Of a stretch of 64,000 bases of DNA, positions 6,944 through 13,935 are shown piece after piece. Location: assembly GCA_017626295.1 (NCBI GenBank), contig JAGAJB010000011.1, positions 41,884-105,883 of the forward strand, given 5' to 3'. Origin of the DNA: Clostridia bacterium. Lineage in GTDB: Bacteria; Bacillota; Clostridia; Oscillospirales; Acutalibacteraceae. Every line of letters begins with the position of its first letter. Position 1 is the stretch's first letter. The translations under genes and the position numbers were made by a program. A model generated the notes under the pieces. The model was not told the DNA's origin. It did not search any database and was given only the letters and a program-made list of their open reading frames with translations.

Positions 6944-9328
6944 TTAAAGAGATTCAATAAATGCCTTAACTGCAGGAAGGTCTGCAACCTTTTCGTATGT
7001 GTCACCCTTCTGAATAACTAGTGTGGGAGCCTGTTTGAGTTCAAGAGAAGTTGCAAATTCCCTGTTCTCTTCAACGAAAAGTTTTTCGTATGCTATGCCT
7101 TTTTTGTCAAGAAGTTGTGCTGCAATTTTGCATTTAGGACAAGTTTTGGTTGCGAAAAGAAGGAACTTTGTGTCTGCATCAACAACCGTTTCTGCTTTTT
7201 CTGCCTTGTGGCAGTTGCAGTGAGCGTGGTCGATAGTTCTGTCTTCTTTTTTCAACTGTGAGTTTGCAATATCGTAAACGCGTCTGTCCTTAAACTCCTG
7301 AGCCTTACCGTCATTGAAGTTCTGAACAGGACGGTAATAACCTGTAATACGGCTGTAAACTTCTGTTTCCTTACCGCAGTCGGGGCAAACATATTCCTCA
7401 CCTTTGATATAACCGTGGTTACAACATACTGAATATGTGGGAGAAATTGAGTAATAAGGAAGTTTATAGTTATTAGCGATTTTCTTTACAATATCTGCAG
7501 CAGCCTTCCAGTCGGGAAGTTTTTCACCGAGGAATGCGTGGAAAACAGTACCTGATGTGTAAAGTGTCTGGAGTTCATCCTGTACATCAAGAGCCTCGAA
7601 AACGTCAGCAGTGTAACCAACGGGAAGATGTGAAGAGTTGGTGTAGTAAGGTGTACCGTCCTCTTTTGCAGTGATGATTGCAGGATAGTGCTTTTTATCG
7701 TGTTTTGCAAGACGGTATGTTGTAGACTCAGCAGGAGTTGCTTCAAGGTTGTAAAGGTCGCCGTAAAGTTCCTGATAATCGGATAGTCTTTCTCTCATAT
7801 GGTTGAGAACGTCTTTTGCAAATTCCTGAGTTTCTTTATGTGTAAGATCCTTGCGAAGCCATTTTGCATTAAGGCCGACTTCGTTCATACCGATAAGGCC
7901 GATAGTTGAGAAGTGGTTGTTGAATGTGCCGAGGTATCTCTTTGTGTAGGGGTAAAGACCTTCGTCAAGAAGTTTTGTAATAATGTCACGTTTAACTTTA
8001 AGTGAACGTGCAGAAATATCCATAATCTTGTCAAGACGTCTGTAGAAGTCCTCAACATCCTCTGCAAGATATGCGATTCTGGGAAGGTTAACTGTTACAA
8101 CACCGATAGAACCTGTGCTTTCACCGCTACCGAAGAAACCGCCACTCTTTTTACGGAGTTCGCGAAGGTCAAGACGAAGTCTGCAACACATTGAACGAAC
8201 GTCGCTGGGTTCCATATCGGAGTTAACGTAGTTTGAGAAATAAGGTGTACCGTATTTAGCGGTCATTTCAAAGAGAAGTTTGTTGTTCTCTGTTTCGGAC
8301 CAGTCAAAATCTCTTGTAATTGAATATGTGGGAATAGGGTACTGGAATCCTCTGCCGTGAGCATCGCCTTCGATCATAATCTCGATGAATGCCTTGTTGA
8401 CCATATCCATTTCTTTCTTACAGTCGCCGTAAGTGAAATCCATTTCCTTACCGCCCACAATAGCAGGCATATCTTTAAGGTCAGCAGGAACAGTCCAGTC
8501 AAGAGTAATATTTGAGAAAGGTGCCTGTGTACCCCAACGGGAAGGTGTATTAACGCCGAAAATGAAACTCTCGAGGCATTTTTTAACCTGTTTGTAGTCA
8601 AGGTTGTCTACTCTTACGAAGGGGGCAAGGTAAGTATCGAAAGATGAAAATGCCTGTGCACCTGCCCATTCATTCTGCATAATACCGAGGAAGTTAACCA
8701 TCTGGTTGCAAAGGGTTGCAAGGTGGCTTGCGGGAGAAGACGTAATCTTTCCGGGAACACCGCCGAGACCTTCCTGAATAAGTTGTTTCAAAGACCAACC
8801 CGCACAGTAACCTGTAAGCATTGAAAGGTCGTGAATATGAATATCACCGTTACGGTGTGCATTGGCGATTTCTTCATCATAAACTTCAGAAAGCCAATAG
8901 TTAGCAGTAATAGCACCGGAGTTTGAAAGGATAAGACCGCCGACTGAATAAGTAACGGTGGAGTTTTCCTTAACACGCCAGTCAGTTACTTTAACATAAC
9001 TGTCAACAAGTTCCTTATAGTCAAGGATTGTTGATTTCATATTACGGATTTTTTCACGCTGTTTTCTGTAAAGAATGTATGACTTTGCAACATCTGCATA
9101 ACCTGCCTGGACAAGAACAGATTCTACGCTGTCCTGAACATCTTCAACAGCAACGAGGTTGTTGCTGATTTTGGGCTCAAAGTTTGCTGTAACCTTGAGA
9201 GCAAGGAAGTCGATGATGTTGTCATTGTACTGTTTGTTGCATGCTTCAAAAGCCTGTTTGATTGCTATTGCGATTTTTTCGATATTAAAATCTGCAATTT
9301 TGCCGTCACGTTTAATTACCTGATACAT
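6944..9328 (-). CDS. nrdD: Anaerobic (class III) ribonucleoside-triphosphate reductase with fused C-terminal redoxin domain
   Basis: Makes deoxyribonucleotides by glycyl-radical chemistry. The 794-residue protein has an N-terminal ATP-cone (about 1-90), the catalytic barrel with MCCR, a zinc site near the C-terminus (SVCCNHG then CPDCG), and the glycyl-radical loop with NDGK (Gly674). After that comes a linker with HCNCH, then a glutaredoxin/thioredoxin-like domain (about 720-794) with CPKC (Cys730/Cys733) and a cis-Pro motif APTLV. The loop type and fused redoxin suggest the NrdD2-like group that takes electrons from a dithiol protein rather than formate (family knowledge). Upstream lies nrdG and downstream trxB. 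Promoters with NrdR-like boxes precede it; the start has GAAGGAG. Confidence 0.94.
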   Translation of the reverse strand: MYQVIKRDGKIADFNIEKIAIAIKQAFEACNKQYNDNIIDFLALKVTANFEPKISNNLVAVEDVQDSVESVLVQAGYADVAKSYILYRKQREKIRNMKSTILDYKELVDSYVKVTDWRVKENSTVTYSVGGLILSNSGAITANYWLSEVYDEEIANAHRNGDIHIHDLSMLTGYCAGWSLKQLIQEGLGGVPGKITSSPASHLATLCNQMVNFLGIMQNEWAGAQAFSSFDTYLAPFVRVDNLDYKQVKKCLESFIFGVNTPSRWGTQAPFSNITLDWTVPADLKDMPAIVGGKEMDFTYGDCKKEMDMVNKAFIEIMIEGDAHGRGFQYPIPTYSITRDFDWSETENNKLLFEMTAKYGTPYFSNYVNSDMEPSDVRSMCCRLRLDLRELRKKSGGFFGSGESTGSIGVVTVNLPRIAYLAEDVEDFYRRLDKIMDISARSLKVKRDIITKLLDEGLYPYTKRYLGTFNNHFSTIGLIGMNEVGLNAKWLRKDLTHKETQEFAKDVLNHMRERLSDYQELYGDLYNLEATPAESTTYRLAKHDKKHYPAIITAKEDGTPYYTNSSHLPVGYTADVFEALDVQDELQTLYTSGTVFHAFLGEKLPDWKAAADIVKKIANNYKLPYYSISPTYSVCCNHGYIKGEEYVCPDCGKETEVYSRITGYYRPVQNFNDGKAQEFKDRRVYDIANSQLKKEDRTIDHAHCNCHKAEKAETVVDADTKFLLFATKTCPKCKIAAQLLDKKGIAYEKLFVEENREFATSLELKQAPTLVIQKGDTYEKVADLPAVKAFIESL

Positions 9329-9383
9329 AACTTCTCCTTCTTTCTTTTTCTTTTTTATTTTTATGTTTTATACCTAACGTTGC

Positions 9384-9414
9384 CCTTCGGACAGTATACG
9401 ACCTTTTCCGAAGG
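9384..9414 (-). other. Hairpin in the nrdD 5' leader
   Basis: CCTTCGG (9384-9390) and CCGAAGG (9408-9414) can pair in the roughly 90-base leader made from the proximal nrdD promoter. The loop is about 17 bases. Its role is unknown; it may stabilise the mRNA. Confidence 0.4.
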
Positions 9415-9426
9415 TGACTGTTACTG

Positions 9427-9455
9427 ATAATAACAGAGATACACTGCTTTGTCAA
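9427..9455 (-). promoter_or_regulatory. Proximal promoter of nrdD
   Basis: On the minus strand TTGACA (9450-9455) and TATTAT (9427-9432) are separated by exactly 17 bases. The consensus -35 and near-consensus -10 make this the main nrdD promoter, with an NrdR-like box 8 bases upstream of the -35. Confidence 0.8.
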
Positions 9456-9463
9456 TAGAAAAA

Positions 9464-9521
9464 ACACAATATCTTGTGTTTTCTTAAAATTATTTTTAAG
9501 ACCGAACACAAGATATTGATT
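9464..9521. promoter_or_regulatory. Two NrdR-like boxes upstream of the proximal nrdD promoter
   Basis: ACACAATATCTTGTGT (9464-9479) matches the known NrdR box pattern acaCwAtATaTwGtgt at 15 of 16 positions; ACACAAGATATTGATT (9506-9521) is a weaker copy, 42 bases away (about four helical turns). NrdR represses ribonucleotide reductase genes when ATP/dATP is plentiful (family knowledge). The nrdR gene itself is not in this window. Confidence 0.7.
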
Positions 9522-9606
9522 AAAATTTAGTGAAATGTAGTAAATATACACATATATTTGCACTATGTTTTGTGTATTTTTGCTCTTTTTGTGGTTCTGA
9601 CCCATA

Positions 9607-9650
9607 TATATACCACAACATATTGTGTTTAAGAACACTATATCTTGTGT
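9607..9650. promoter_or_regulatory. Distal nrdD promoter with an NrdR-like box filling the spacer
   Basis: Minus-strand TTCTTA (9630-9635) and TATATA (9607-9612) are 17 bases apart, and the spacer is almost exactly an NrdR-like box (CCACAACATATTGTGT, 9613-9628). A second, near-perfect box (ACACTATATCTTGTGT, 9635-9650) overlaps the -35. A further degenerate copy lies at 9680-9695. Together with the proximal boxes these fill the 380-base gap between nrdG and nrdD. Confidence 0.6.
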
Positions 9651-9708
9651 TCAGAAACCTTAAAAAGCCGAAACTCACAACAAGATGTTCTGTGTTTTCA
9701 AAAACACG

Positions 9709-10398
9709 TTATAAACCCCTTAACTCCGCATTGGGAACAAACTTCTTTGCCCTTGAAAGCATTTCGCGCATTTCGTCCCTTGAAACACCGCAACAGTTTT
9801 TATCAATCAAATTGCCTGTATTTTCAAAATTCTGTAAAAAGTATCTTGGCGTGCCCTCTATCCATCGGGCTATTTTTTCAATATCTTCTTCAGTATGGAA
9901 ATTTTTAGTAACGGTTGTTCTGAATTCATAGTCAATTCCGCTGTTTTTCAGAAGTTCCATACTTTTCTCAACAGGACTTATGTCAAAGTTTTTCACACCT
10001 GCGGTTATACCGTACTTTTCGGGACAGTTTTTAATATCCATCGCCACATAATCCACGATACCAAGTTCAAGTATCCCCTCTAATTTTTCAGGAAAACTGC
10101 CGTTTGTATCAAGTTTCACTGCATAACCCATATCTTTTATTTCGTATAAAAATCTTTCTATATCCTTTTGTAAAAGGGGTTCGCCGCCTGTAACAGCCAC
10201 ACCGTCAAGAACATTTTTGCGTCTTTCAAGATGCTCAAATATCTCGCTTTCATCATAATATGCATCGTCCTTCTCCGTAACAAGAAGGGCATTATGGCAA
10301 AAAGGACATCTGAAATTACAGCCTGCTGTAAACACCGTGCAAGCCGTTCTTCCCGGAAAATCAAGAAGAGTCAGTTTTTGAAAACCTTTTATCAACAT
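9709..10398 (-). CDS. nrdG: Anaerobic ribonucleotide reductase activating radical SAM enzyme
   Basis: Installs the glycyl radical on NrdD using S-adenosylmethionine and a [4Fe-4S] cluster. The 229-residue protein carries the cluster motif CNFRCPFC (CxxxCxxC) after the family-typical KLTLLDFPGRTACTVF, and the SAM-binding GGEPLL. It resembles the longer clostridial NrdG type (TIGR02495) rather than the short E. coli form. The start at 10398 is preferred (GGTGATTAAA upstream); the open frame extends further but that part is poorly conserved-looking. It is upstream of nrdD on the same strand with its own NrdR-like boxes, so activator and reductase are separate but co-regulated units. Confidence 0.93.
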   Translation of the reverse strand: MLIKGFQKLTLLDFPGRTACTVFTAGCNFRCPFCHNALLVTEKDDAYYDESEIFEHLERRKNVLDGVAVTGGEPLLQKDIERFLYEIKDMGYAVKLDTNGSFPEKLEGILELGIVDYVAMDIKNCPEKYGITAGVKNFDISPVEKSMELLKNSGIDYEFRTTVTKNFHTEEDIEKIARWIEGTPRYFLQNFENTGNLIDKNCCGVSRDEMREMLSRAKKFVPNAELRGL

Positions 10399-10488
10399 TT
10401 TAATCACCGTAAAAATTATATAATCGGTTTTGTCGCAAGTCAACCTACTTTGACGATTTTTTAATATTTGCCACATTTTGTAAACAGA

Positions 10489-10535
10489 ACACAATATTTA
10501 TACAATTTATATAAGAAATTGACTGTATTTTGTGT
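10489..10535. promoter_or_regulatory. Pair of degenerate NrdR-like boxes upstream of nrdG
   Basis: ACACAATATTTATACA (10489-10504) and TGACTGTATTTTGTGT (10520-10535) match the NrdR pattern imperfectly but start 31 bases apart, the classical tandem spacing of NrdR boxes (three helical turns). They lie between nrdG and the divergent secreted-protein gene. Confidence 0.45.
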
Positions 10536-10536
10536 A

Positions 10537-10565
10537 TTTACATTTGGGAATATTTGTGTTATAAT
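10537..10565 (+). promoter_or_regulatory. Promoter of the secreted Cys/His protein pair
   Basis: TTTACA (10537-10542) and TATAAT (10560-10565) with a 17-base spacer, about 45 bases upstream of the start at 10611. It abuts the NrdR-like box at 10520-10535. Confidence 0.72.
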
Positions 10566-10610
10566 ACAGGCACTAGTAGTATACACTAATACATTTTGGA
10601 GGAATCTATC

Positions 10611-11258
10611 ATGAGAACAAAAAAAGCTCTTGCTGTTTTACTGGCGGTAGTTATGCTTGCAGTTCCCTTTGCAGTTATGTCATATGCTGCTCCTGCCATC
10701 GTAACAGCTCCCGTAAAAACAGTTTACACCGACTGTGAATATTTCAACCCCCAGGGTCTTGTTATTTCCGACGGTGAAAACACTATTGAATACACACCCA
10801 CCGATGCTGATTTCAGTTTCGTTCCTGCTCTTAACGAGTACCTTTCAGTTGCCAAAAACGCTGACGGTGAAGACGTAGAAACAACATACGTTGAAGTTTA
10901 CTACAAAAACCAGTATGCAGGTTCTGTTGAAATCACTGTAAACCATGTTCTCGGCGAAGTTACAAATCTCGGCGAAGCAGGTCACGGTCAATACTGCCTC
11001 GGTTGTGGCGAAGTTCACAACTACGAAGCACATACTATTCCTGAGTTCATCCCCAATGATGACGGCGGTCTTTTCCTTCCCCAGACACAGACAGGTGTTT
11101 GTGAAATCTGTAAGGGTGAAGTAACAGAGAATATTCCCGATTCCGAAAACTTTTTTAGTATCATCGGTACTGATATGACGGCGTTTGAACTTCAAATTTT
11201 TCTTTACTTAGACATGATTCTTGTAACTCTAATACAAACACTTGCAGGTATTAGGTAA
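10611..11258 (+). CDS. Secreted Cys/His-motif protein, function unknown
   Basis: I do not recognise a named family. The 215-residue protein starts (ATG 10611, TTTGGAGG upstream) with a clear signal peptide: MRTKK, then a hydrophobic stretch ending in SYAAP. The middle is beta-rich and acidic. Near residue 130 it has CLGCGEVHNYEAH, and about 45 residues later CEICKGE, giving four Cys and two His that could bind a metal or form a split zinc ribbon outside the membrane. The last 25 residues are hydrophobic/amphipathic (LQIFLYLDMILVTLIQ). The next gene encodes a longer relative with the same arrangement, 15 bases downstream, so they are probably co-transcribed and may act together at the cell surface. 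Confidence 0.75.
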   Translation: MRTKKALAVLLAVVMLAVPFAVMSYAAPAIVTAPVKTVYTDCEYFNPQGLVISDGENTIEYTPTDADFSFVPALNEYLSVAKNADGEDVETTYVEVYYKNQYAGSVEITVNHVLGEVTNLGEAGHGQYCLGCGEVHNYEAHTIPEFIPNDDGGLFLPQTQTGVCEICKGEVTENIPDSENFFSIIGTDMTAFELQIFLYLDMILVTLIQTLAGIR

Positions 11259-11273
11259 TCGGAGGTGCGCACA

Positions 11274-12485
11274 ATGAAAAAAATTCTCTCAGTTTTACTT
11301 GTTGCGGTTTTGCTTATATCAAGCCTTGGTTTAGTTTCTGTTGTTGCTGAGGAAAGCACTCCCGCTCTTTCATACACTGTTACAGGTACTTACACTTTGG
11401 GTACTACAACCAAAGTTACCAAAGAACTTTTCAATGTTGATGTTGTTGTTGATTCATCTAAAATCGCCGCTTTAGACGGTGAATCAAAAGCATACACATA
11501 CGAAGTAGTTTCTATTGTTGCTAACGGTATCGATTACTTTGTTGATGAGGAAGCTTTCTTCGCTGCATTTGATTCAGAAGATTTTGCCGGAACCACATTA
11601 GAGGTCACTTTACAAATTGACTTTGAAAGCGATAAAGTTTTTGGCACTCTTGACTATACAGTTAATGTTTCAGGATTTATGGCCCCCCTTTCATTAGGTA
11701 TGGGTGCTGTTGACAGTGCTTTATCAAATGTTGCGTTACCCATTGAAATTGTTATAACAGGTGATGTATGGCAGTTCCCTTGTGTTGATGAAATTCAAAT
11801 TCTTCAGAGACCTACAAAGCAGGATTATCTTGATAACGAAAAATTTAATTTCGAAGGTTCTTCAATCGCCGTACAAACCAAAGTTGCCGTTGCTTACGAA
11901 GATCGTCCGGGTGAAACAGGTGCTATCGAAAGATTTTACATTTATGAACCCGGTTATTCAGGTCTAGTTGAATATGATAACGATACACAAAATATGTTCA
12001 CCTCTAACCCCTCTGAAAAAGAGAAACTCAATATTAATACAACTGAAGTTATCGCTTACTTCGATGGTATAGAACTAGCTAAGTTGCCCGTACATGTTGA
12101 CCATGCTTTTTCAAAAGATTTTGTAAGCATAACAACTGACTTTTATACAGAAGCAAAACCCGGTTACCACGCTATCGTTTGTGACGGTTGTGGCGAGGCG
12201 CATAACGCTCAACCTCACATTCCCACTCCTATTCTTGATGAAAATGGTGAACCGCTCATCGATGAAGAAGGCGAAATTGTTTACTGGACATCAAACAATG
12301 ACCAGACATTCTTAAAAAATGGTACAGAATCTTCAATTTGTCAGGATTGCGGGGCTGTTCTCACAAGAAGAACTGCATCCACAGCGGATTACAACGAAGC
12401 TCTTGGCAACTACCACTTTATCCGTGTTATTCTTGATTATATCAATTTGATTCTCAATATTATTGATGTTTCTCTTGGCAAGTGA
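11274..12485 (+). CDS. Secreted Cys/His-motif protein, larger relative of the preceding gene
   Basis: A 403-residue protein with signal peptide (MKKILSVLLVAVLLISSLG...). The ATG at 11274 follows GGAGGTG; an in-frame GTG at 11265 is inside that ribosome site. The long middle part is beta-rich with many Val/Thr residues, like repeated surface modules, and contains acidic stretches. Near residue 305 it has CDGCGEAHNAQPH, and later CQDCGA, the same C-x2-C-G-E-x-H plus C-x2-C layout as the protein before it. It ends in an amphipathic hydrophobic helix (ILDYINLILNIIDVSLGK). No enzymatic motif is visible. The shared layout points to duplication and a common surface role; metal binding is inference. 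A UUCG-loop terminator follows. Confidence 0.75.
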   Translation: MKKILSVLLVAVLLISSLGLVSVVAEESTPALSYTVTGTYTLGTTTKVTKELFNVDVVVDSSKIAALDGESKAYTYEVVSIVANGIDYFVDEEAFFAAFDSEDFAGTTLEVTLQIDFESDKVFGTLDYTVNVSGFMAPLSLGMGAVDSALSNVALPIEIVITGDVWQFPCVDEIQILQRPTKQDYLDNEKFNFEGSSIAVQTKVAVAYEDRPGETGAIERFYIYEPGYSGLVEYDNDTQNMFTSNPSEKEKLNINTTEVIAYFDGIELAKLPVHVDHAFSKDFVSITTDFYTEAKPGYHAIVCDGCGEAHNAQPHIPTPILDENGEPLIDEEGEIVYWTSNNDQTFLKNGTESSICQDCGAVLTRRTASTADYNEALGNYHFIRVILDYINLILNIIDVSLGK

Positions 12486-12532
12486 TTTACTCTTTTTGCA
12501 ATAGTTAAATACCCGTGTTAAACGGATACACT

Positions 12533-12568
12533 AAACCACAGTACTTCGGTACTGTGGTTTTCGTTTTT
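12533..12568 (+). terminator. Intrinsic terminator of the secreted-protein operon
   Basis: A 12-base-pair stem (AAACCACAGTAC with GTACTGTGGTTT) capped by a TTCG tetraloop and followed by TCGTTTTT. Confidence 0.92.
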
Positions 12569-12580
12569 AGAATTTCTCTA

Positions 12581-12609
12581 TTGACAAAATTTTCTATATA
12601 TGCTATCTT
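12581..12609 (+). promoter_or_regulatory. Promoter of the GntR-ABC operon
   Basis: TTGACA (12581-12586) and TATCTT (12604-12609) with a 17-base spacer, immediately followed by the palindrome at 12612-12638. Confidence 0.75.
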
Positions 12610-12611
12610 AA

Positions 12612-12638
12612 AACTGTGATATATGTAATATCACAGTT
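12612..12638. promoter_or_regulatory. Operator palindrome of the GntR-ABC operon
   Basis: Perfect inverted repeat AACTGTGATAT-N5-ATATCACAGTT placed just after the -10 box, where a bound repressor would block initiation. The first gene of the operon is a YtrA-type GntR repressor, so autoregulation is likely (inference). Confidence 0.72.
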
Positions 12639-12659
12639 ATCAAAACAGGAGGTGATGAA

Positions 12660-13037
12660 GTGATAATTATAGACTATCGCAGCAGAACACCAATATTTGA
12701 ACAAATTAAAGAACAAATAATGAACCTTATCAATATTGGTGAATTAAAACCCGATGACAAATTGCCGTCTATACGTCAGTTAGCATCTGACCTTAATCTG
12801 AATGTCAATACGGTAAAACGTGCTTTTCAAGAACTTGAAACGGAAAAGGTTACCTACTCCGTACCGGGAAAAGGCGTATTCATCAGTCAAAGCGCCATTG
12901 CCAATGTATTTGTACTTGACAGCGCAGAGGCAGAATTAAAACGTATTCTTGCTTCATCAAAAGCCAAAGGTGTTACCGAAGAAAGAATAATAACCCTGGT
13001 AAACGAAATCTATAAAAAAGGTGATACTAATGATTGA
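12660..13037 (+). CDS. YtrA-type GntR transcriptional repressor
   Basis: A 125-residue regulator with an N-terminal winged helix-turn-helix (PIFEQIKEQI... SIRQLASDLNLNVNTVKRAF, about residues 10-75) and only a short C-terminal helix pair for dimerisation, as in the YtrA subfamily of GntR. YtrA-type regulators normally control an adjacent ABC transporter and respond to cell-envelope antibiotics or unknown signals. The start is GTG at 12660 with AGGAGG 7 bases upstream. Its stop overlaps the ATPase start (ATG at 13030). A perfect palindrome at the promoter is its probable binding site. Confidence 0.9.
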   Translation: MIIIDYRSRTPIFEQIKEQIMNLINIGELKPDDKLPSIRQLASDLNLNVNTVKRAFQELETEKVTYSVPGKGVFISQSAIANVFVLDSAEAELKRILASSKAKGVTEERIITLVNEIYKKGDTND

Positions 13038-13935
13038 AATTAAATCAGTAACCAAAAAATACGGTGATTACACCGCTATTGATAATATCAACCTTACAGT
13101 AGACAATGCTTCGGTTCTTGGTATTATCGGTTTTAACGGTAGCGGAAAAACCACGTTATTAAATGTATGTGCCGGTATTTTTAAGGCAGACAACGGCGGA
13201 GTATTTTTCGACGGTGAAGATACATTCGACAACAACCGTGCCCGAATGAATATGTTTTATCTTTCCGACAACTTGTATTTTCCGCCATCAGCCACAATAA
13301 AAAGTGCCGCCAAATATTACGCTTCATACTACCCCGACTTTGATATACGTATACTTACTTCTGTTTGTGATTTATTCGGACTTCAGATTAAATCAAGTTT
13401 GCGCAGTCTTTCAAAAGGTATGAAGAAACAAGCGTCTCTTGCTATAGCGTTTGCGTCAAGACCGAAATATTTACTTATTGACGAAACCTTTGACGGTCTT
13501 GACCCCCACAGAAAAGAAATACTGAAAAAACTTTTACTCGAATACATAAATGAAACAAATGCATCTGTAATCATTGCATCTCACGATTTGGCTGAAATAT
13601 CCGGAGTTTGCGACCATGTTGCAATAATAAACGGCAAAAATATTGGTCTCAACTGCGCTATTGATGATATAAGCAACCATTACAGACGCGTTATTATGAC
13701 ATTTGATTTACCTGCAACACCGGAAATTTTCAACGGTATAAATTACCGTAAACTTAAATTCCAAGGAAGAACAGTTTCCTTAACTGTCTGTGGGGATGTT
13801 GAAAAAGAATTGGAAAAACTCTCCACACTTGGTGCTCAAAGTATTGAAACCAAACGTTTAACTTTAGAAGAAGTATTTATCGAAGAAACGGAGGCAGAGA
13901 GCGAAAATGAAAAAATCAAGACAATCTTCCAATGA
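13030..13935 (+). CDS. ABC transporter ATP-binding protein (YtrB-like)
   Basis: A 301-residue nucleotide-binding subunit with Walker A GFNGSGKTT, signature LSKGMKKQ, Walker B YLLIDETFDGLD and the switch His in ASHDL. The C-terminal 80 residues form an extra beta-domain as in drug- or lantibiotic-type ATPases. The ATG at 13030 overlaps the end of the GntR gene; its own stop overlaps the start of the permease gene at 13907, so all three are translationally coupled. Energises the permease encoded next; the direction of transport and substrate are unknown. Confidence 0.9.
   Translation: MIEIKSVTKKYGDYTAIDNINLTVDNASVLGIIGFNGSGKTTLLNVCAGIFKADNGGVFFDGEDTFDNNRARMNMFYLSDNLYFPPSATIKSAAKYYASYYPDFDIRILTSVCDLFGLQIKSSLRSLSKGMKKQASLAIAFASRPKYLLIDETFDGLDPHRKEILKKLLLEYINETNASVIIASHDLAEISGVCDHVAIINGKNIGLNCAIDDISNHYRRVIMTFDLPATPEIFNGINYRKLKFQGRTVSLTVCGDVEKELEKLSTLGAQSIETKRLTLEEVFIEETEAESENEKIKTIFQ

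Noticed and set aside
9530..9931. 133-codon plus-strand open frame between nrdD and nrdG
   Set aside because: It runs antisense into nrdG, has no ribosome site, and covers the regulatory boxes; it reads as chance.
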